The notes under the pieces are model-generated. The model saw only the letters and a list, made by a program, of their open reading frames with translations, searched no databases and was not told the DNA's origin. Of a stretch of DNA of 64,000 bases, positions 24,360 through 34,600 are shown piece after piece. Source of the stretch: Pipra filicauda (taxonomy: Eukaryota > Chordata > Aves > Passeriformes > Pipridae). Each line of letters starts with the position of its first letter. Positions within the stretch are counted from its first letter, which is position 1. Location of the stretch: positions 1,488,001 to 1,552,000 of the forward strand of contig NW_024103696.1 in the NCBI RefSeq assembly GCF_003945595.2, read 5' to 3'. The position numbers and the translations under genes were made by a program.

Positions 24360-27300
24360 TTCTCACTTGTAGGACATACGCTCAGAAGTGTTGCTTCAGT
24401 TGTGCTCGTCTAGGCTGTGTTGAAAATGACTAGTTCTTTCTGTTCTTGTGAACATGTCAAAATGTCTTAATCCCAATGATTCAAAGAAGTGCTATGGTAG
24501 TTGTGGTTATTTGGGGCTATAATGCATGTTTGTGTAAAGATTTTTACGTTAATACATGACATAGGTCCAACAAGCACGACTGACTTTTCAGAAGGAATGT
24601 AAACTAAGCTGGTTTAAAATTATGATGAAACACACTGCATTTATCCTGTATATGAGAAATGTTGATGAGCATTTCTACTCTTCTACAGCTATTCAAGCAT
24701 GACACTGCAGATAAAAAGCTCCGGTGAAAATCCTGCAAAATTTTAAGGGTAAAATGCTAGAAAGTTTTCTGTTTCTGGTTTGGATTTTTGTCTGGCCTTA
24801 ACAAAATTGCTGAAGGATGAATCTGTGCTAAATACAATATTTTATTTTACTTATAAATACCTAATCAATTTACAGAAAAGCTACATTTTCAGGTGTAGAA
24901 TACTGTCTTTCTTTCATAAAGAGACTAGGAGCATTATTTCAAATATAAGAATTATTTTTTTTTTATTTTTGCACTTGACTATTTTTAAATTTTTTTAATC
25001 AGCAAGACAAAAACCTGTTAAAATTATGAACACTGAATGGACAACTTAGATAGTTCATGTTTTGTTAAGTTTATTTGGGCAGTGTTTCCCTAGAGTGACA
25101 TTTATAGCCATCAGCAATTAGATTCCACTTTCAAGCCAAACTGAGAGTGTCAGTAATTGGTGTACCATGCTGCCATGTAGTAGTTCATGGAGCAGAGCTG
25201 GCTAAAAAATGGCATTATGGTTTCCAGAAAATGTCTTTAAAGAAAAAAGGTTTTTTGTTCTGAATCAACCCAAAATGAACAAACAAACAAAAAAATTAGA
25301 ATTTCCTGTGAGCTGGAAGCTTCCCAGACTTTGCAGCTGCTCAGAGAAATGAGCTCTGAGCTGTGATACTGGCAAAAATGCAAAACCTGTCAAACTGCAT
25401 GCACTGATTGTAAGATGCACAGTGTTGACTCCCTTCTCATAATTGTCTCGCGTATTTCTAGCATCCTACCTTGGCCTTTCTCCTTTTTCATGACTTCACA
25501 TACCAGACAGTTAGTTTGTGGTTTATTAATCTGGTAACCAGCTGCTCCTTGCACATGGGTCAAGCAATGGACAAGAAACCAGGGCTTTGCATGTCAGCTG
25601 GGGTTATGCTTTTCAGGGAAGGGTTTATGCTGAAAAGATCCCTGTAGACGACATATTATTTGTTTGCCATGTGTCTTTTAAAAACCTCTCTTATCATGAA
25701 ACCCCATGTGGCTCTCCAGTTGTGCTACATCATCTAGTACTCTAATTGCTTTCTCAGCACATAACTTGATACAGCGTAACCTCATGAGCTGAGGAAAGTG
25801 AAATTTAACTAGCTGAAAATACACGTTTAGCTGAGGAGGTGAGAGAGATCTCCATTTTGAGTTACTCTCATCTGTTATATTAAACTTTCAAATTAGGAGG
25901 GGGATAGTTTCTGGGCCTGAGGTATTCTTGCTGTAATATAGCAATAAATTAATTATTACTTTCTGATCAAATTTTGTTTTATTAGAAAACATATGAACGT
26001 CTGCACTGCTGAACTTTAGACAGATTCAAAGGAAGAAGATGCTAATAGTATCAGCACCACATGCAGGAAGCTGCCAGTCTGTCCAGAGGAAGAATCAGGG
26101 CTTTTCAGGGTTTTGGGAACCACAGGAAAAGGACAAGCAGCATCCATAAGACAGCACAATTTCACATTTATAATATGTACACATCTTGATCATACAAATA
26201 AAATTAATTGTATTATTTTATGGTTACTTAGCTGAAAAATTACTTAATTGAAAAATTGAAAGCCATTTTTAGGATGCGTTTTTATCGAGAAAATATACTG
26301 GCTGGGGGAATAAAATTTAGGAACTATGAGCTACAAAACTAGAACCATGACCTAAAAACCACAGTGAACTTATTAACATAAAAGAAATGGAGGAGAAGTC
26401 AAGCCTGGTTTCATGGGAAAAGAAGGAGGAGAAGAACACAATGAAACACATCAGACAGACAGTCTAGGGTAGCCTGGTGGAGTGATCTGAACGAAGGGGA
26501 GAAAAAATTGAGCTTGATACAAAGGGCAGAGAGGAAGCAGAGAAGGAGCTAAGGGAAAAAAGAACAACAAAAGACATCAAAGCACTTTCCTTTATTCTGT
26601 TGAACCATTCTTTATAGATTTTCCTAAAAGTTAATATTGGTTGCAAAGCTGAAAAGTACACAAGAGTTAACTAGCAAATTGAAACACATGCAGTAATATT
26701 ATTTAAGATTCACAAACCAAATGTCTGTATTTTTCAATTTTTCTTTTCTATTATACACATTTTAACACACCAGCTACTAAACATTTCTTAATACATCCAC
26801 CTTGAACTCTTCTGTTCTGATATCATATATTAAAAAAGTTATGCGATACCTAGTCCTATTTCTGATATGCCAGACTGAAACTTTTGCCTTTCAAAATGCA
26901 ACCTTGCACCTTTAATTTCCTTAAGGTCCCCCTTATTGTCCATCCATCATAGTCTTGACAGAAAACTGTGGGTGAAAGTAGTTTGATAATAGACTGACAC
27001 AATAATTCTACTTAAATACTACCTTTTTTCTTTCATATAAGATGTGGCCTATGTTTCGTAATACGTGGTTAAAATTCAGAAATGTTATTCCAGAAAGATT
27101 TATTAGAGCAAACTCAGAAGATTTTTTTGTTGCAGGTCTGTGATACACCATGCTGCTCTTAAATAGCACAGGGATGAAATGCATACCCAAAGAAATCAGT
27201 AATCTAGTCTTGTTGTTCAACTATCTGATCTGAACACGTTTCTAACAGGAAATATTTTTTCCCTGGTCTAAAATATTCTATTAACTTGTGAGCACTTGCT

Positions 27301-27910
27301 TCAAAATCCCTATAATTCCCTGCTTTTTTCTGAGGCAGCAAAAAACCATCTATGAAGTTAGACCACCCAGAGAGCAACAAGGCATCTGAGAGGCATCCAT
27401 AAATTCTATGCCAGTTGTAAACAATTTAAAGTGTCAGAATTGCAGCTCAAATCAGACCAACAGAAGAGTTAACATGCACAAGATACACTTTCTAAAATTA
27501 TTTCTGTGTCATACAAAGCTGTCAGTCTGTTTGCATAAGCAGAAATAAGATTTCAGCATTGCCTTGTGAAGCTTTACAATCTAAAATATAGTCTAGATTG
27601 TTAGTTTTATCCCCATGCCTACTGTACGTTGATCAAGAATAAAAATAATAGGAGTTCCTGAATTTTGATTGTAGCTTTGCTCCTTGCTTACTATTTTGAT
27701 CTTGGACAAGCCATCAGTCTTTGGGTTGAAGGTACACTAAAAATGAATAGAGCCCTTTCACTTGCAGTTTGTGTAGACTTTACTTCTGTGGTGACCATGA
27801 GGACATAGGCAATCTGTCATCACTGTATTTGCTGTATAGCTGTGTTTAATCAGTATTTCAATTTGTTTTTGGTAAATGTGATTAGCTACCAAATACAGTT
27901 TAAAGTAATC

Positions 27911-27996
27911 CAGATAAAAACCAAAACCAAACCAAAACAACAAAACAAAGCAAAACAAAACAAAAAACAAATCAAACCAAAACAACAACAAAAAAA
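27911..27996. repeat. (CAAAA)n / (CCAAA)n low-complexity tract
   Basis: Tandem CAAAA, CCAAA and CAACAA units, possibly a degenerate A-rich tail. Confidence 0.9.
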
Positions 27997-29278
27997 CCTC
28001 TGAACAAGAACACATGGCATTTATCCTCAAGAATTCTTATGTCTGCATTCAAGAGGTAACCTTCTCTTGTGTTTGGTTCTTCCCATTGCTCCTGTTTTGG
28101 GAAGAAACGACTAAAAGTAGGTAGGTCTTTGATGCTTACTATATTTACAAAAAATATCAACAAAATCCTGGTTTTTTCTACATGAGAGGAATCAAACAGC
28201 TGGAGAACATTTCTTTGCTCAGATTCCAAGACATGTTCTAGCCAGTACTTATCCCAAAGGTCTTTTCTCAGGACATTGTTCAAATCTGTGTGTGTTCGTA
28301 TCCAGCATGTCTGTCCCTGTGTGTCCTTTGTGCTTGTGTCATTATTTTTACAAACAGGGACAGTTCCAGCAGATAGCATTTGGCATTTTGAAGCTAACCA
28401 CCATTTCCATAAGCTTTCCTCTCTGCTTTTAGCCTCAGTGACAGACAGCCAGTACTCTCACCAATTTCAATATGTATAAAACCCAGTTTCAAGCATCAAA
28501 GAAAGAAAATATATTTATATATGCAGGTTACTTTCTTCGAGGAAAATATTAACAGGAATTTGTGATAAATAGTCATATATTTAACAGAGCAAGAGGGATA
28601 ATGTCAGAATAAATAACTGCACTCAAAAGAGATCTACTGAAATGCAAAGTAACTATTCTGCAGTCAGTTGAAAGAAAATTGCAAACATTTCCTGAAAATA
28701 GGAATTTCCTTGCAAAGACAAGAAACTATAGGAAGAGTTCTCTTTCTGGAAACAGCCTTCAGGAACAGTTGTAATATAAACTCTTAAACAATTATACTTA
28801 GAAACAAACTGTTAAGGAGGAGCATGACTAGAAGCCCATATAAAGAACAGAGATGTTTTATGAAGATCGGTTGGTAAACAGCTGTTAATCAGCTGCTCCT
28901 ATGGATATGAGCTAAGCCTATTTCTCAATTCACTTTGTCTTCCAATGAGATATTTTTCTGAAGGGTATGGAACAACCTTTTCTAAACCAGATTCCATATT
29001 GTTGTGGCAACACATAAAGTATCAAGAAGTGACAGGGAATGGAATGATCCTCTCAGTAGCATAGAAATTCAGAAATATCTGCTCCTTCAGTCTGGTGTTT
29101 TAGATGATGCAACTTTCAAATGGAATGTTTAATTGTAGTGCCTAGATCTTAAATGAATATTATATAAATTCTGAACCTAGTATAACCACCAGTATCTAAC
29201 AGATGTGGCTTTTCTTTCTTCAGGCTTCTTACTGACATACTTAAAATCACAATATGAAAGATAAATTTTAAAAAGCAT

Positions 29279-29356
29279 GATAATAATAATAATAATAACA
29301 ACAACAACAACAACCACAACCACCCCTCCTACAACAGCAGCAACAACAATAAACAC
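29279..29356. repeat. (AAT)n to (AAC)n compound trinucleotide repeat
   Basis: A run of AAT units turns into AAC units and then a decayed ACC/AGC-containing part. Confidence 0.9.
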
Positions 29357-30920
29357 AAACTAACCCTCCTACCATCAAAAATTATTGACAGTTTAGGTCT
29401 CGGTCTGATATCTTATTCTATTTTATTTTGTTTGACAAACAGTAACACAATCTGGAAGACCCTGATAGTCGTGATGCAGTCAGGAAAACCATTATAATCC
29501 TAAAATGGTCTGTATAACTTGAACTTGATCCAGTGCTGCACTCTGAGGGATTGTTATTCCTCTGGCCCCAACACTGTCTAGTGAAGCCTACTAATCAAGG
29601 AGGAAGGAACAGTCAGAGGCAAGCTCTCAGCTGAGATCCAGAACACTGAAGAACAGAAGTAACTGGAATTTCAATTTCACCCAATTCTAATTAGGAAAGA
29701 AAAAATGTTATTTTCTTGGTAAATTTCAATCCAATTTACTGCTCTCGATACGATGTCACAAGATCCCTGAACCCTCTTTCTGTACAGGTATAAATATGTA
29801 GGATGAACAACACAACACGAGAACTTTCTATTAATTGTTGCTTACAATCAAAGGAGAAGCTGGAGAAAGCACTGCCTTTGAGGGACAGATAAACATAACT
29901 AATCCATTTCCCTACCTGATCTTCTTTTGGGACTCTCCAGTATTACAGAGACATCTCTGTAAGACTCAGAAGATTTCTTCATCTTGCCGTTTACTTCTCT
30001 TCAGAGGAGTGTCTGAAAGCAGCTTCAGTCCTTTTACTTGCAACAGCTGTTTTTGGCAGTAATGGGACTCACCTAAAAATAACATTGTTATACAGTGAAA
30101 TTGGACTGTAAAGGTCCTTCTTGGGTAAAACAATTTATGCTTTTGACTAGGAGGGACAAAAAAGAAGGATTAAAATGGTCCTAGAAGCAAACTCCAATTC
30201 AGAAGTCAAAGATAAGGCTGTGACTGGAAATGGGTACATTTTGGAAGGTACCTGTATGTTGTGTGTGAGAGCTCACAGGTATTTAAACATACTCATTTCC
30301 TTTGTGTGTTCAACAGTAATGAATGACCCTGTGTCACTGAAAGAGAATTTAATAATTTCCAGCCTCAATGACCTATTCTCTGCCCTCCACATATACCACA
30401 TATACAATTCTATTGTTTCATAGTATTTGGTGCTAGAGGGAAATGCATTAGTTATTATTTATACTCAGTCTTTATTGTTCGTATCACAGATATTATACAC
30501 AGTATTAATTTCATCATTGCAGGTTTTACTGTATTTTGGACCTCACTTTTAAACTGATGGTGACAGCTGTTTTTACAATTAAAATGTGGACAGAATGAGA
30601 TACATAACATCAGAAGAAATGCAGGCAGAGGAAAAATAATAGAGCAAAAATAAGAAACCATGGCAAGATTCTTCAAATTGTAATACACTGTGTTAAGAAA
30701 TGCCTTGAGACCTTCTCAACAAACAGCAACAATATTTCATTTTATTTCACATCAGTGAGGGAGACCAAGCCTGAAAGTGGAGCATATACATTTTGTCAGA
30801 CAAACATCTGATATCTTGGCTAAGAACATAAACAAATTTTTCACTTTTTAGCAGTTGCTTCTAGACACATAATAGACTCAGTCTCTGTGGTTTACAGATT
30901 TATTTATTTTCTTATGAGTT

Positions 30921-30960
30921 CTCTTTGCAGTCAAGTGCTCTTCCCCTGAGCTATACCCCC
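30921..30960 (-). pseudogene. 5' half of tRNA-Cys (GCA), truncated
   Basis: Read on the minus strand from 30960 downwards it starts GGGGGTATAGCTCAGGGG and goes through AGAGCACTTGACTGCA, matching the vertebrate tRNA-Cys(GCA) acceptor 5' strand, D arm and anticodon arm up to GCA. I count two substitutions in the first 35 bases. Then four bases of the usual sequence (GATC) are missing and AAGAG follows before similarity ends. The A box is present. The T arm, B box and 3' acceptor strand are absent, so it cannot make a tRNA. It begins seven bases after the U6 copy on the same strand. It is a truncated retro-copied RNA, not a gene. Confidence 0.85.
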
Positions 30961-30967
30961 GAAAAAG

Positions 30968-31073
30968 AAAATATGGAACACTTCATGAATTTGCGTGTCA
31001 TCCTTGCGCAGGGGCCATGCTAATCTTCTCTGTATCATTCCAATTTTAGTATATGTGCTGCTGAAGCAAGCAT
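30968..31073 (-). pseudogene. U6 snRNA pseudogene, full length
   Basis: On the minus strand it runs from the U6 5' stem (GCTTGCTTCAGCAGCACATA region) through the ACAGAGA box, 'gattagcatggcccctgcgc' and the 3' '...TCCATATTTT'. Its 106 bases align end to end with vertebrate U6. I count six substitutions. All are C-to-T or G-to-A type, and five fall at U6 CpG sites; two other CpGs are intact. No PSE or TATA box is evident upstream (from 31074 on), where LINE coding sequence begins within about 20 bp. It is therefore a retro-copied, non-transcribed relic. It is fused at its 3' side to a tRNA-Cys half. Confidence 0.93.
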
Positions 31074-31094
31074 CAACACTGTTTCCGTACAATC

Positions 31095-31625
31095 CTTAAC
31101 ATCCACTGGTCAGATTATGTGACCAATACATCTGTTCTAGAACAAGCAGCAGTCCAAGTATTGAGGCCATGCTGCTGAGAACTCAACTGCGCTGGGCAGG
31201 GCACGTCTCCAGGATGAAGGACCACCGTCTCCCTAAGATCTTGCTTTATGGTGAACTTGCCACCGGCTGCTGCAAGAGAGGAGCCCCAAAGAGAAGATAA
31301 AAGGACTCCCTGAAACAACATCTCAGCCTGGGCCATATTGATCAACAGAACTGGTCTACTCTGTCCTCCAATCGGGAGGCCTGGAGACACACTATCTTTA
31401 ACGCTGCTGATGCTTTTGAGAATGCACGCAGGATCACTCTCAAGGAGAAAAGACAACACAGAAAGAACCGCGTCTTGCAGAATATACAACCTAAGGAGTC
31501 TTTCTGCTGTGCCTTTTGCAACTTGCCTATCTTGTATTGGCCTTTTTAGCCACCAGCGTGCTTGTAGCAAATGTGGGTAGAGCCCTTCCCAAATCTTCGT
31601 TCACGAAGCCTAGCCATGATGAGTT
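31095..31625 (+). mobile_element. RTE-like LINE ORF C-terminus (3' fragment)
   Basis: A non-CR1 LINE fragment. The frame from about 31154 reads SIEAMLLRTQLRWAGHVSRM and then DHRLPKILLYGELATGCCKR, followed by KDSLKQHLSLGHIDQQNWST, SNREAWRHTIFNAADAFE and EKRQHRKNR. Continued from a +1/-1 shift near 31510-31530, it ends CLSCIGLFSHQRACSKCG at 31580. This RW.GHV.RM ... LYGEL ... W ... C..C..CLS.IGLFSHQRAC layout is the C-terminal tail of many endonuclease/reverse-transcriptase LINE proteins, ending in a zinc-finger-like motif. I see one stop (near 31300) and about two frameshifts. The catalytic domains are absent. Assignment to the RTE group is from memory and moderately secure. The family could be the AviRTE of some bird lineages. 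Confidence 0.75.
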
Positions 31626-34600
31626 GTCTTTAAACAGAATTTTTGACTCCTCTCAACTTCTTTCCATTAGCAATAATTCTATCCAGATTTCTAAGAACCT
31701 AGAAGATACTATTGTGTATTTTTGCAATAGGTGTTAAAGACTTTGCAAGAATCTCTTTTGTTATTATCGCATTCCATAAAATTCTGCAAAAATTAAATAG
31801 AATCTGACTGTTAATTCTGTAGAGCCAATGGCAAACTAAACACCTAGGAAAATATCACTTTAATTGAAAGAAAATCAGTATGTGACCTGTGATGGGCCAT
31901 GATCAAGAAGGATTAAGGCAGCCTGTAACTGACCACCATTACAGAAAAAGTTAAGATGTAAGGTCTTCCTTATGATTAATATGATAATATAAAAAATGTG
32001 CTCCATTTTACACATGTATTTTCTCTTTTAAGACAGACATAATAAAAAATCCCTCAAAAAATCCCCCACAAAAATCCCCCAAACCCAAGAAAATAAAATT
32101 AAATGCCAAGAGCTGTAACAGGGCTTTTGCAGATGGAACAAAATTATGCGAAAAGTGATGTTTAGAAATCCAGACTTTTATTTAACATTTCCCATCCAAA
32201 CAGAGCATTTGGACAAATGTGTTGAGGCATCATTAAGTCTGATGTCTGAAGAAGATAAGTATCTTGTTTATAGTAGTAAGAAAGTAGCCGTTACCAAGAT
32301 AAGAAAATTCTGTTACTGTGGAAGAAATGAGATGTCCTAAAACGGTCCTTATAACAACTAGATTATTATTTACCAGGTGAACCTGTGCAGTCATAAGTGA
32401 TCATATTTCTTTATTATGGTCATTTTCTATAAAGCAAAAAGTGAAAACTAAGACCAAAACATAAATCCTGATTTTTTATGTGTCAGATAACTCTTTATGT
32501 AAGAAAAAGGGTAAGGATAAATACATGGAGAGGTTGAATAGATTGTTATCAGCAGTTGGTCACGGATAAAACCTGTGTAGTATGAAACGTTTATCTTAAG
32601 CCAAAGGAAGATATGAATATAATATAAAAGTATGGACTTTTTTTTTTTTTTTAATAATCTGTTTAGAAATTTGCGGAAAGTCTGCAAGAGTGTGTGTTTT
32701 AAGATATCTTGCAGTCAATATGCCTAAAGCTTAATAAATAAAGCTGTTCAGACATTTTTCTACTTAAATCCTATTTTGCTTTAAGATGCAGGTTCTCCTT
32801 ATTTTTGAGGCAAATAATAAAAGCTGGAACAGTGATATAAAATATGAGAGCTTTGGGTAGTGTTCACAAACAAGAACTGAACATCTCTCCCCTAATTCTA
32901 TTAAATTATTTCCCTCAGCTACTTGATTTTCAGAATTTTTTTTTCTTTTAGCATTCAAAAAATGACAAGGTGTTGTGGAATTTTTTTTAGAGCTGATTTC
33001 TTTAGTCCTCTCTTTGAGTGGAACTTTCTGAACATAATTTAGTAGAGTATGATTTTAAGTCTCAAAGACAAGCTTAGAGAACTTCTGCATAAATAAATTT
33101 GAACTATGAATTTTCTAGTTTTCATATAAAGATGTTTAAAAGTCTCTGAAGCCTTTACAAGAGCTCTGTTTAATTCAGGCATTGAGTGCTTATTTGAATG
33201 CTTAAAAAAGAGGTTATAAATAAGTTTAAGTAGTTTAGTGGTGTACATTTTTCTTAGAAAATATCCTTTAGACAGTGTTTTATTGACTTCAGTAAGTATG
33301 AAATGATTGAAACTATAATGAACAGTTTATGCTTGAGTGTACAAGGACCCTAGGTGTTTATAAATGACGGGTCTACAGAATACCTATGAATGAAAATGAC
33401 CCCAGGTAACTGAACACTGCTTGTGCAGCAGGTATATACACAGCCAAATAATGAAATGAAGCCCATAGAGGACTCTCAAGACACTTGACATGAAGTAATT
33501 TATGATTACTGCCGGAGTAAAGAAAGTGACATTCAGATTTCCTATAGATCTGTTACAGGCTACAGCAGAACTAAACCAAGGCAACAGAATGCTATTTTTA
33601 ATGTATAACATATAATATGTACATGATGTGTAAAATTAGGTCTCTACAGCAATGGCAGCATTAGACTGTCTACTAGATTCATAAGTTTATTTGACACAGA
33701 GCACGGTACTATATAAAACAAACCATGTTTTTCTACTATAAATATTCAGACACACTGATAAATACTCATGACTCATTCATGTGACCTGATATCAGATGGA
33801 TTGTTTTTCAGAGACTCTGTGTGTGTGCTCAACCTGTCAGCCTGCTAGGCAGAATCACTACCATGAGAATGATTACCTTTTCTTTGTAACATTGTCCAAA
33901 GGCAGAAAAAAAAAATCTCTCACAAACAATAGCCCTGAATGAAATATAGGTAGTAAAAAGCCCTCCTTCTAGGCTTCACCTACCTGGATTTCTCTACTCT
34001 TTTCCCACTATTATAATTCTTTCATATTTTCTCTTTTTAAGTCTGAACATAGTGCTGATTGTCACTCTCACTGAACTCATTGCTGTGGCTGTGCAGCAGC
34101 AGAGATCACATCCAGTGATCTCAGCTAAATGAAGACTAATGCCCAGATTCAGGCAAGACAGCTCAGGTCAGTATGCTGGCAGAAGACCTACGAGTTGAAA
34201 GCCTTTGAGCCTGCAGAGAACTGCAGGGAATTCCCTGAGAATCAAATAGTTTTATATAGCTGGATCAAGCGCACAACTATAATGAGACAATTCAGTCACT
34301 GAGTGCTCTACATTTACACATTTTTTTTTCCATAAAAAAAAAAAAATTCTTTTTCTGTTTTCATTTAAATTTTCTATTCATAAACTCTTCAATACTGCAA
34401 ATGTTGGGGCTGCCACAATCTCAGATTTTTTTTCTAAATGTGATATAAGTTCATGATGCAGAATGTGCCATGCATAGAAACATATGGCCTTTCTAATATG
34501 AAAGCTGTTGCTGCTCCTTTCAGCATCTTGCAGGGACCTCTGTTTGCTGACTACTCCAGAGCACAGCTGTTCACAAACCAGGCAATGGCAATTGCTCTGG

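Larger units (their letters stand above)
24360..30920. other. No gene seen; low-complexity tracts
   Basis: AT-rich. The longest frame is 135 codons (minus, 27972-28379), has no recognised domain, and its C-terminal end is read from a poly-A/C tract. Repeats at 27911-27996 and 29279-29356 are listed separately. Confidence 0.5.

Noticed and set aside
30921..30960. Functional tRNA-Cys gene
   Set aside because: Only the 5' half is present; T arm, B box and acceptor 3' strand are missing.
30968..31073. Functional U6 gene
   Set aside because: Upstream PSE and TATA are absent, LINE sequence abuts the 5' end, and the copy has CpG decay.
31115..31570. 151-codon minus-strand open frame
   Set aside because: Antisense of the RTE-like LINE C-terminus, which has recognisable motifs on the plus strand.
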